Shown in pieces: positions 7,392 through 13,007 of a stretch of DNA of 13,007 nucleotides. Under the pieces are notes generated by a model. That model did no database searches. It was not told where the DNA came from and saw nothing but the letters and a program-made list of their open reading frames with translations. Source of the DNA: Acidobacteriota bacterium (lineage in GTDB: Bacteria; Acidobacteriota; Vicinamibacteria; Vicinamibacterales; UBA8438); the NCBI GenBank assembly GCA_011523485.1, contig WTGR01000410.1:2240-15246 (forward strand), in the 5' to 3' direction. A program made the position numbers and the translations under genes. How positions within the stretch are numbered: position 1 is the stretch's first letter; each line of letters opens with the position of its first letter.

Positions 7392-7529
7392 TCGTAGCGG
7401 ACTTCACCCGGACCCGCACGTTTCCGGCCTCCGCGCACGCTCCGGCGGAGGGCGCTAATATTGCGTATCGACGAAGCACGTGCGGGCACGCGTCGTTTGC
7501 CGGACCGCAGTGGAGAGGGAGTAGAGCCA
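7392..7529. promoter_or_regulatory. Divergent promoter region, pca operon / NHL gene
   Basis: This 138-base gap between divergent starts must carry promoters for both directions. Candidate elements are TACGAT on the minus strand (7391-7396), a -10-like hexamer just ahead of pcaH, and TAATAT on the plus strand (7456-7461), an AT-rich island in very GC-rich DNA about 70 bases before the NHL start. I could not find a convincing -35 for either. The gap also holds the 12-mer ATCGTAGCGGAC (7391-7402), found again upstream of the sugar dehydrogenase. Confidence 0.4.
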
Positions 7530-8645
7530 ATGCTGAATGCGGGTCGACGTGGTTCGGTTCTCGGAGTCGCTGTCGCGATGATCGTGCTGGCCGGGCCGCC
7601 GCTCGGGCCGGGCGCGGACGTCCAGGCCCAGTCGTCGACGACCAACCCGTACCGGGCGAGCTTCGGGTGGGAGAAGATGCCCGAGGGGCGCGTGATGGGC
7701 ACGGTGAGCGGGGTCTTCCCCGATCCCGACGGCGAGCACCTCTGGATCCTCGACCGCTGCGGCGCGAACCAGTGCGCCGGCTCCGACCTGGACCCGATCA
7801 TGAAGTTCGACCTCCAGGGGAACCTGGTCGACAGCTTCGGCGCCGGGCTCTTCGGCTTCCCGCACGGGTTCTTTCTCGACCACGAGGGATTCCTGTGGGT
7901 GACCGAGGGCGGGTCGCACGGCGACTCGCGGGCCACGCCGGGAGAGCGCATCGGCATCGGGCACCAGGTGTTGAAGCTGAACCAGCGCGGCGAGGTCGTG
8001 ATGCGCCTGGGCGAGGCCGCCGTCTGGGGCGACGACGAGCATCACTTCAACGGCCCTTCCGGGGTCGTCGTCGCGCCCAACGGCGACATCTGGGTGTCGG
8101 ACGGCCACCGCGGCGGCAACAACCGGATCGTGAAGTTCTCGAGTGACGGCACCTTTCTGCTGGCGGTGGGCGGCGGGGTCGGCTCGGAGAGCAAGGAAGC
8201 CGCCCGCTTCAGCGATCCGCACGACATCAAGATGGACTCGCAGGGGCGCGTCTACGTCGCCGATCGGGGCAACAGCCGGATCCAGGTGTTCGATTCCGAG
8301 GGCGACCTCCTGTACATCTGGACGCACTACGGCAAGCCGAGCGGCCTGTTCATCGACCGCAACGACATCCTCTACGCCGGCGACGGCCTGTCCGGGATGG
8401 TGCGTCAGGGACCTCCCGACAACTGGCGCAGCAACCTCGGCTGGGAAAAAGGCGTGCGGATCGGCGATCTGAAGACCGACCAGGCCTGGGTGACGCACTT
8501 CATTCCCCAGCACGACGAGGATGTCGGCGCGGGCATCGAGTTCCTCGGCGTCGACTTCGACGGCAACATCTACGCCGGGGAGGTCAGCCGGCGGCGGCTC
8601 GTGCGCTACGTGCTGCATCGGCCGTCGGAGCTGCTCGGGCACTGA
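7530..8645 (+). CDS. Exported NHL-repeat six-bladed beta-propeller protein (peptidyl-amidating-lyase-like)
   Basis: This is a 371-residue protein. The start is placed at ATG 7530 because AGAGGGAG lies about 8 bases upstream and the resulting N-terminus is a signal peptide (hydrophobic 9-24, cleavage near VQAQ, residue 34). An in-frame upstream start at 7461 would spoil this. NHL-type blades are visible at FGFPHGFFLDHEGFLWVTE (108-126), NGPSGVVVAPNGDIWVSD (174-191), SDPHDIKMDSQGRVYVAD (228-245), PSGLFIDRNDILYAGD (270-285) and LGVDFDGNIYAGEV (339-352). The spacing resembles the lyase domain of peptidylglycine alpha-amidating enzymes. Two PH motifs (His112, His231) could be metal ligands, but the other blades have PSG, so lyase activity is doubtful. 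Two Cys (77, 82) could form a disulfide. The substrate is unknown. The gene is monocistronic, with a hairpin 18 bases after the stop. Confidence 0.87.
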   Translation: MLNAGRRGSVLGVAVAMIVLAGPPLGPGADVQAQSSTTNPYRASFGWEKMPEGRVMGTVSGVFPDPDGEHLWILDRCGANQCAGSDLDPIMKFDLQGNLVDSFGAGLFGFPHGFFLDHEGFLWVTEGGSHGDSRATPGERIGIGHQVLKLNQRGEVVMRLGEAAVWGDDEHHFNGPSGVVVAPNGDIWVSDGHRGGNNRIVKFSSDGTFLLAVGGGVGSESKEAARFSDPHDIKMDSQGRVYVADRGNSRIQVFDSEGDLLYIWTHYGKPSGLFIDRNDILYAGDGLSGMVRQGPPDNWRSNLGWEKGVRIGDLKTDQAWVTHFIPQHDEDVGAGIEFLGVDFDGNIYAGEVSRRRLVRYVLHRPSELLGH

Positions 8646-8663
8646 CGGGATTCGCGCCGGGGG

Positions 8664-8692
8664 GCCGGGGGCTGCCGTCGGGCGCCCCCGGC
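8664..8692 (+). terminator. GC-rich hairpin after the NHL gene, probable terminator
   Basis: GCCGGGGGC (8664-8672) and GCCCCCGGC (8684-8692) form a perfect 9-bp stem with an 11-base loop, 18 bases after the NHL stop codon. The following bases are pyrimidine-rich (CTCCTTCTC) but not a true T-tract. Strength and position support a terminator. Confidence 0.6.
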
Positions 8693-8765
8693 GGACTCCT
8701 TCTCGACGCTCTGCGAACGACAGGATGCAGACGCCGGCCGAGCACTCGCTCCGGAGCAAGATCAA

Positions 8766-9509
8766 ATGAGTGCGAGAACGTTGTTCCTGGCCTGGCAGGA
8801 CAATCGGAGCCGGCAGTGGTTCCCGGTGGGCCGGCTCGACGCGGACCCGGAGCACTCGAAGTTTCGGTTTCGCTATACCGGCGGCGCCGAGCGCGCGCAG
8901 CGGGACGTGGGTTTTCCCCTGGCCGCCGATTTTCCGTCGCTGCGGGAGGATTATCGGTCGCCGGAGCTGTTTCCGCTCTTCAGGAATCGCATCACGACGC
9001 TCGGGCGGCCGGACTTCGTCACCTACGTGAGGAACCTCGATCTGTCGGTGCAGGCGGATCCGATCGAGATTCTGGCGGTGGACGGCGGATCCACCGGCAC
9101 CGACGCCTTCGAGGTGTTTCCGCAGATCGCCAAGGGCGACGACGGCGGGTTCCGGTGCCGGTTCTTCCTGCACGGCTGGCGCTACGTGAACCCCACCGCG
9201 CAGGCGCGGCTCGACCGCGTGGTGGCGGACGATCGGCTGCACGTGACGCTGGAGTTGTCCAATCCGGTCGCCCGGGTGGCGGTGCAGCTCCAGACCCTGG
9301 ACTATCACGTCATCGGCTGGGCGCCGCGCTATCTCGTGAAGGACCTCATGATGGCGATGGCGGAGAGCCCGGGGACCTGCGTGGCCCACGTGGTGCGGGT
9401 CAATCCGCTGCCGGCGCCGTCCAAGCAGCGCCTGCTGATCGAGCTGGCCGGCAACTGGGGCAGCCACGAGCCCATGACGGACCGCGACTTCGTGCCGCTG
9501 GTCGGGTAG
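8766..9509 (+). CDS. Stand-alone HIRAN-domain protein
   Basis: This 247-residue cytoplasmic-type protein has no signal peptide or membrane segment. The N-terminal half opens with RTLFLAWQDNRSRQWFPVGRL and continues with FPLAADFPSLREDYRSPELFPLFRNRI, a pattern shared with a family of about 250-residue bacterial HIRAN proteins and faintly with the N-terminus of HipA. The C-terminal half (about 131-230) reads as a HIRAN domain: RCRFFLHGWRYV, LELSNPVARVAVQLQ, IGWAPRYLVKDL, then VVRVNPLP. HIRAN domains in Rad5/HLTF bind DNA 3' ends, but isolated bacterial members are uncharacterised. Here the usual NPYDPNA core is NPVARVA, so ligand binding may have changed. ATG 8766 is supported by GGAG at 8753-8756. 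The gene follows the NHL terminator and probably has its own promoter. A DNA-repair link is inference only. Confidence 0.72.
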   Translation: MSARTLFLAWQDNRSRQWFPVGRLDADPEHSKFRFRYTGGAERAQRDVGFPLAADFPSLREDYRSPELFPLFRNRITTLGRPDFVTYVRNLDLSVQADPIEILAVDGGSTGTDAFEVFPQIAKGDDGGFRCRFFLHGWRYVNPTAQARLDRVVADDRLHVTLELSNPVARVAVQLQTLDYHVIGWAPRYLVKDLMMAMAESPGTCVAHVVRVNPLPAPSKQRLLIELAGNWGSHEPMTDRDFVPLVG

Positions 9510-9534
9510 GGCCGGCCGGTCGGGTGTTTCCTCG

Positions 9535-10926
9535 TCAGCGTCGGTCACCGCGGTAGGTGAACTCGAGCAGCGCCCCCGGATGCTGCAGCGCACGCGTCCG
9601 CTCTCCGGCCGCGTTGCGCGTGGGGCCGGTGTTGTCGGTTACGACGTAGATGGCTCTTCCGTCGGGACGCACCGCGATGTCGCGGTAGCGGTTGGTCGAC
9701 TTCAACTCCATCACCGGCATGCCGGCCGCGCGTGCGTGGTCGGCGCGGAGCGGTATCCGGTAGATCGCGCCGCGGGTGAGGCTGGCCAGCAGCAGCGAGT
9801 CGGACCAGCCGGGCACGCCCTCCGCCTGCAGATAGATATCCAGTCCGGAGGCGGCCACGGTGGCCGCACCGTTGGCGATGAAATCGTAGTCGTTGCCGAC
9901 GGTGAAGAACGTCGCCAGCGGCGGCCTGAAGTCGGGATGGCTCCACTCGGTTTCCGCCTGGCTCGGTACGGATGCGGGAGGTCGGCGGACGTTGGGCAGG
10001 TTCCGGCACGGCGTCGGCGACGATGCCGACCAGTTCGCGTAGACGTACGCCTGGTCGTCGCGCCGGCCGGCGACCTCCGGCCAGCCGTAGCTGGCGCCGG
10101 CCACGATGCGGTTGACCTCGTCGTCGGTGCTCGGACCGTGCTCGGCGGCGAACAGCCGACCCTCCGCGTCGAACACCAGTCCCTGCGGGTTGCGGTGTCC
10201 GTAGCTGTAGACGTGGCTCCGAGCACCCTCGAGCACGGGGTTGTCGTCCGGGATCGAGCCGTCGAGGTCGAGGCGCAGGATCTTGCCCGGGTAGCTCGAC
10301 CAGTTGCCGGCGGCGATCTGTTCCGCGGAAGGGAGCACCTGCGAGAGGATGGGGTTGCAGCGGTTCCGCTGCCAGTTGCCGCCCTGATCGCCGATGGAGA
10401 GGTACAGCTTGCGGTCCGGTCCCAGGATCAACCGTCCGCCCAGATGATCGTCGTGGGCCGGCAGGTCCGTGATGAGATCGACCGGGGCGGTGAGCTTCCC
10501 GCTGGCCGCGTCGTAGGTGTAGCGCTGAATCCGGGTCCGCGCGCCGATCGGGCCGCCGGCGCCGGAATCGTAGTTCCAGGCGACGTAGACGAAATCGTTG
10601 CCCGTCCCCGCGAGCAGCTCGGGATGCAGCGCCATGCCGAGCACCCCGTCCTGCAGCACGGCCTGGTAGGCGTCGGGGATTTCCAGGGCGACCGTCCGCG
10701 CGCCGTCGACCGGCCGCACGCGGACGATGCGTTTCCCGGCGCGCTCGGTCACCCACAGGTGATCGTCCGGACCCCAGGTCACCTCCCAGGGAAAGTCCAG
10801 GCCCGCCGCCACGACGCGGAAATCGAACGCTGCCGAAGGTGGTGCGCCGGCCGATTCCTGCGCGGCCGCCGGCGCGTTCAGGCAGACCATGACCAGGGCG
10901 ATTCCGTGCACGACGCGTCGAAACAT
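9535..10926 (-). CDS. gdhB: Soluble PQQ-dependent glucose/sugar dehydrogenase
   Basis: This is a 463-residue periplasmic beta-propeller quinoprotein with a signal peptide (hydrophobic 7-20, cleavage near AAA-QE, residue 22). It resembles Acinetobacter soluble glucose dehydrogenase closely: LWVTERAGKRIVRV (57-70), LQDGVLG (91-97), DDHLGGRL (159-166), SIGDQGGN (177-184), GHRNPQGLVF (243-252), EHGPSTDDE (262-270), KSTNRYRDI (409-417) and PGALLEFTY (450-458). By alignment from memory, catalytic His144 is His161, Arg228 is Arg245, Asp163 is Asp180, and PQQ-contacting Arg406/Arg408 are Arg413/Arg415. Gln246 is His263 and Gln168 is not conserved. It oxidises aldoses to lactones using PQQ and Ca2+, but no pqq genes are in the window. 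ATG 10926 has GAGGAGG 4 bases upstream. The gene's 5' end is duplicated in tandem just upstream. Glucose as substrate is likely, not certain. Confidence 0.9.
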   Translation of the reverse strand: MFRRVVHGIALVMVCLNAPAAAQESAGAPPSAAFDFRVVAAGLDFPWEVTWGPDDHLWVTERAGKRIVRVRPVDGARTVALEIPDAYQAVLQDGVLGMALHPELLAGTGNDFVYVAWNYDSGAGGPIGARTRIQRYTYDAASGKLTAPVDLITDLPAHDDHLGGRLILGPDRKLYLSIGDQGGNWQRNRCNPILSQVLPSAEQIAAGNWSSYPGKILRLDLDGSIPDDNPVLEGARSHVYSYGHRNPQGLVFDAEGRLFAAEHGPSTDDEVNRIVAGASYGWPEVAGRRDDQAYVYANWSASSPTPCRNLPNVRRPPASVPSQAETEWSHPDFRPPLATFFTVGNDYDFIANGAATVAASGLDIYLQAEGVPGWSDSLLLASLTRGAIYRIPLRADHARAAGMPVMELKSTNRYRDIAVRPDGRAIYVVTDNTGPTRNAAGERTRALQHPGALLEFTYRGDRR

Positions 10927-10937
10927 CGATCCTCCTC
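10927..10937 (-). promoter_or_regulatory. Strong Shine-Dalgarno of gdhB (normal start)
   Basis: The minus strand reads GAGGAGG-ATCG-ATG, with GAGGAGG at 10931-10937 and a 4-base spacer. It is one of the strongest ribosome-binding sites in the window and fixes the family-length start at 10926. An identical copy lies at 11150-11156. Confidence 0.85.
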
Positions 10938-11145
10938 GAGCCACGCGGCGTGTCACCACGGGCTCCCGGTCGCGGGCGACAGGCCCGACGGGTGGCAAGT
11001 GCTCCCAGGGAAAGTCCAGGCCCGCCGCCACGACGCGGAAATCGAACGCTGCCGAAGGTGGTGCGCCGGCCGATTCCTGCGCGGCCGCCGGCGCGTTCAG
11101 GCAGACCATGACCAGGGCGATTCCGTGCACGACGCGTCGAAACAT
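10927..11145 (-). other. Optional in-frame N-terminal extension of gdhB from the duplicated start
   Basis: From the second ATG (11145) the frame stays open for 73 codons into the normal start at 10926. The extra sequence repeats residues 1-48 of the dehydrogenase (signal peptide through DFPWE) and then reads 25 residues translated from what is normally the 5' leader (HLPPVGPVARDREPVVTRRV and on). The product would be 536 residues with two signal peptides. The identical Shine-Dalgarno (11150-11156) makes initiation there plausible. The 10926 start alone gives the normal family length. Confidence 0.5.
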
Positions 11146-11296
11146 CGATCCTCCTCGAGCCACGCGGCGTGTCACCACGGGCTCCCGGTCGCGGGCGACA
11201 GGCCCGACGGGTGGCAAGTGCTCCGGGGCCCGACGCGCCGCGCCCCGGTTATCGTAGCGGACCACTGCCGCCCCTGTTCGTTCTATCGTTAAAGGG
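11146..11296. promoter_or_regulatory. Divergent promoter region, gdhB / avtA
   Basis: With the duplicated segment, 370 bases (10927-11296) separate gdhB from the divergent avtA. The unique part past the duplication has an inverted repeat, CCGGGGC (11223-11229) with GCCCCGG (11242-11248). Next to it is the 12-mer ATCGTAGCGGAC (11251-11262), whose minus strand gives the -10-like TACGAT. Just before avtA is an AT-richer stretch, TTCTATCGTTAAAGGG (11281-11296). No clear -35 is visible in either direction. Confidence 0.4.
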
Positions 11297-12577
11297 ATGG
11301 AGGTTTCGGCGTACGGACGACGGCTGCTGGGCGACTCCGGCACGCGGTCGCTGATGGACGACCTCGGCGCGATCGCGGCGGCCGGCGGCGCGATCATGAA
11401 TCTGGGCGGAGGCAGCCCCAGTCTGATTCCCGCCGCGGAAGCGACGTTCCGGCGCCACACGGAGTCGCTGCTGCGGCGCGAAGGGGCGTTCGAGCGGGCC
11501 ATCGGCCTGTACGGCGGACCGGAGGGCGATCGGGATTTCGCCGAGGCCCTGGCCGGCCTCCTTCGGCGCGCGGTCGGCTGGAAGGTCGCCGCGCGCAACA
11601 TCGCCCTGACCAACGGCAGCCAGTCCGCCTTCCTCCCGTTGTTCAATCTGCTGGCGGGACCGATGGGCGACGGCCGGCCGGCGCGCCGCATCCTGCTGCC
11701 GCTCTCGCCCGAGTACATCGGCTACGCGGACCTCGGTTTCACGCCCGGCCTGTTCACCGCGCGCCGCTCGACCATCCACGAGCTCGACGACAAGCTCTTC
11801 AAGTACGGGGTGGACTTCGACGGCCTGGACGAGGTGGAGGACATCGGCGCGATCTGCGTATCGCGGCCCACCAACCCGACCGGCAACGTGATCACCGACG
11901 AGGAGGTCGCACGGCTCGGCGCCGTCGCCCGCGCCCGCGGCGTGCCCCTCATCCTGGATACCGCGTACGGGGCGCCGTTTCCCGGCATCGTGTTCGGCGA
12001 GTCGACGCCCGTGTGGGACGAGCACACGGTCGTCTGCATGAGCCTGTCGAAGCTCGGGCTGCCCGGATTCCGCACCGGCATCGTGATCGCGAACGAGGAG
12101 ATCATCGAGGCGCTGTCGGCCGCAACCGCGATCTACTGCCTGTCGCCGGGGAGGCTCGGCCCCGCGCTCGCCACCGAGCTCATAGCGAGCGGCGCGCTGC
12201 TGCCGCTCGCGCGCGACGTGATTCGGCCCCACTACGCCGATCGCGCGGCCCGCGCAGTCGACCGGCTCCGCGCCGGACTGCGCGACTATCCCATCAGGAT
12301 CCACAAGCCGGAGGGGGCCTTCTTCCTGTGGCTGTGGATGCCGGGGCTCCCGATAACCAACGCGGCGCTCTACGAGCGGCTCAAGCAGCGCAACGTCATC
12401 GTCGTCTCCGGGCACTACTTCTTTCCGGGGCGCGAGGACGACGACTGGCCGCACAAGCGGGAGTGCATCCGCATCAGCTACGCCGACGATTGGGAACGCA
12501 CGGAACGGGGGCTCGACATCATCGTGGAAGAGGTGCGGCGGGCGTACGACGGCGCCGTCGAGTGCCGGACCGCTTGA
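11297..12577 (+). CDS. avtA: Valine-pyruvate aminotransferase
   Basis: This 426-residue PLP-dependent fold-type I aminotransferase is close to E. coli AvtA in length and sequence. Shared blocks are GAIMNLGGGSPSLIP (31-45), YGGPEGDRDF (72-81), NIALTNGSQSAF (101-112), PLSPEYIGYAD (135-145), CVSRPTNPTGNVITDEE (187-203), DTAYGAPFPGI (221-231), CMSLSKLGLPG (247-257) with the PLP-binding Lys252, and HKPEGAFFLWLW (from about 335). Arg392 (CIRISY) should bind the substrate carboxylate. AvtA exchanges the amino group between valine and pyruvate, giving 2-oxoisovalerate and alanine. The start ATG 11297 aligns with the E. coli N-terminus, although only AAAGGG precedes it directly. It lies 81 bases ahead of a methylmalonate-semialdehyde dehydrogenase gene on the same strand, so a link to valine breakdown is possible. 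E. coli AvtA is regarded mainly as biosynthetic. Confidence 0.92.
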   Translation: MEVSAYGRRLLGDSGTRSLMDDLGAIAAAGGAIMNLGGGSPSLIPAAEATFRRHTESLLRREGAFERAIGLYGGPEGDRDFAEALAGLLRRAVGWKVAARNIALTNGSQSAFLPLFNLLAGPMGDGRPARRILLPLSPEYIGYADLGFTPGLFTARRSTIHELDDKLFKYGVDFDGLDEVEDIGAICVSRPTNPTGNVITDEEVARLGAVARARGVPLILDTAYGAPFPGIVFGESTPVWDEHTVVCMSLSKLGLPGFRTGIVIANEEIIEALSAATAIYCLSPGRLGPALATELIASGALLPLARDVIRPHYADRAARAVDRLRAGLRDYPIRIHKPEGAFFLWLWMPGLPITNAALYERLKQRNVIVVSGHYFFPGREDDDWPHKRECIRISYADDWERTERGLDIIVEEVRRAYDGAVECRTA

Positions 12578-12658
12578 ACCCGACGTCATTCACTTCGGCG
12601 GCGCCGGGTCGCAGCCCTGGTGGACCGTGTCGCCGCGAGTGCGGCAAACTCTGACCCC

Positions 12659-13007
12659 ATGGACAAGCTCAAGCTCTTCGTGAACGGCAGATTCATAGAC
12701 AGCAGCGCCGGCGGCGTCGACGTGACCGATCCGGCTACCCAGGAGGTGCTCTGCGAGGTGCCTTTCGCCACCGCTGACGAGGTGGACCGGGCGGTCCAGG
12801 GGGCGAAGGCGACCTTTCGCACCTGGCGCGACGTGCCGACGCCGGAGCGCGCGCGGTTGCTCTTCGCCTACCAGGACATCCTGAAGAAGAACCAGGACGA
12901 CATCGCCCGGCTGCTGTGCCGGGATACCGGCAAGACCTGGGAGGACGCGCGCGGCGAGGTCTGGCGCGGCATCGAGGTGGCGGAGCACGCCTGCGGCATC
13001 GCCTCGC
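12659..13007 (+). CDS. mmsA: Methylmalonate-semialdehyde dehydrogenase (CoA-acylating), N-terminal part
   Basis: From ATG 12659 the frame is open to the window end, giving 116 codons of a gene that continues outside. The start reads KLFVNGRFIDSS, then DPATQEVLCEVPFATADEVD, and ends RGEVWRGIEVAEHACGIAS. The GEV.RGIE.VE.ACG pattern and PATQEVL.EVP distinguish the CoA-acylating methylmalonate-semialdehyde dehydrogenase group from general aldehyde dehydrogenases. The catalytic Cys and NAD-binding parts are beyond the edge. The enzyme converts methylmalonate semialdehyde to propionyl-CoA (or malonate semialdehyde to acetyl-CoA), the last step of valine and myo-inositol breakdown. No Shine-Dalgarno is visible (ACTCTGACCCC precedes the ATG). 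The 81-base gap after avtA shows no obvious terminator, so co-transcription is possible. Confidence 0.82.
   Translation, partial: MDKLKLFVNGRFIDSSAGGVDVTDPATQEVLCEVPFATADEVDRAVQGAKATFRTWRDVPTPERARLLFAYQDILKKNQDDIARLLCRDTGKTWEDARGEVWRGIEVAEHACGIAS

Larger units (their letters stand above)
10783..11224. repeat. Perfect 219-bp tandem duplication of the gdhB 5' end
   Basis: Copy 1 (10783-11005) and copy 2 (11002-11224) match at every base I compared, at a constant offset of 219. The boundary is the shared CTCC at 11002-11005, which recurs at 11221-11224. Each unit contains, on the minus strand, about 78 bases of upstream DNA, the Shine-Dalgarno GAGGAGG, the ATG and the first 48 codons of the sugar dehydrogenase. 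The length is 73 codons. Absence of any difference means a recent event, or an assembly artefact. Confidence 0.95.

Noticed and set aside
7461..7529. Upstream in-frame TTG (7461) as start of the NHL protein
   Set aside because: It would place 23 charged residues before the signal peptide and has no Shine-Dalgarno, while ATG 7530 has a good one.
8766..9509. HipA-type toxin of a toxin-antitoxin pair
   Set aside because: The HipA-like similarity is confined to the N-terminus. There is no kinase domain and no small HipB-type antitoxin gene next to it.
7455..9593. A 712-codon minus-strand frame opposite the NHL and HIRAN genes
   Set aside because: It is antisense to two genes with clear domains. 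The His/Arg/Asp-rich translation mirrors their codons.
10783..11224. The direct repeat as a CRISPR array or the edge of an insertion sequence
   Set aside because: There are only two long copies with no spacers, no transposase and no terminal inverted repeats or target duplication. It is a simple tandem duplication.
11146..11718. Extension of the sugar dehydrogenase frame upstream to 11718
   Set aside because: The extra part is antisense to avtA and carries no domain. The duplicated ATG at 11145 with its Shine-Dalgarno is the furthest credible start.
1..13007. A new defence or mobile genetic system
   Set aside because: No nuclease, helicase, integrase, reverse transcriptase or phage gene is present, and nearly every gene falls in a metabolic or exported-protein family.

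Overview
The window comes from a very GC-rich bacterial chromosome, probably environmental or metagenomic. The best guess is an Acidobacteriota lineage of the Vicinamibacteria type. The evidence is a DUF1552 protein followed directly by a secreted ankyrin-repeat protein, secreted beta-propeller oxidoreductases, and high G+C throughout. This is inference from gene content, since no rRNA or other phylogenetic marker is present. I see no tRNA, CRISPR array, transposase or phage gene, and nothing that looks like a defence island.

Layout. (1) 1-2688, plus strand: the 3' part of a DUF1552 gene, then a 598-residue exported ankyrin-repeat protein 9 bases downstream. (2) 7391 down to 2745, minus strand: a five-gene protocatechuate operon in transcription order pcaH, pcaG, pcaB, pcaC and an SLC13/DASS-family permease. 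Gaps are 9, 15 and 76 bases, then a 4-base GTGA overlap. It covers ring cleavage, cycloisomerisation and decarboxylation down to 3-oxoadipate enol-lactone. No enol-lactone hydrolase (pcaD), thiolase or CoA-transferase is in the window. (3) 7530-8645, plus: an exported NHL/six-bladed propeller protein, divergent from pcaH and followed by a strong hairpin. (4) 8766-9509, plus: a stand-alone HIRAN-domain protein. (5) 10926 down to 9535, minus: a soluble PQQ-dependent glucose/sugar dehydrogenase (GdhB type) with most PQQ and catalytic residues recognisable. (6) 11297-12577, plus: valine-pyruvate aminotransferase (avtA). (7) 12659 to the window end, plus: the N-terminal part of a CoA-acylating methylmalonate-semialdehyde dehydrogenase.

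The most unusual structure is a perfect 219-bp tandem duplication (10783-11224) covering the 5' end, Shine-Dalgarno sequence and upstream DNA of the sugar dehydrogenase gene. Its length is 73 codons and the frame stays open, so the gene has two identical ribosome-binding sites and start codons. Initiation at the upstream one would give a protein with two signal peptides in series.

Taken together, the window is mostly catabolic and exported-enzyme content: aromatic acid degradation, periplasmic sugar oxidation and branched-chain amino acid metabolism. I did not find a convincing new multi-gene system. The points worth following up are the duplicated gene start, the unusual composition of the pca operon, and small cis-acting signals.
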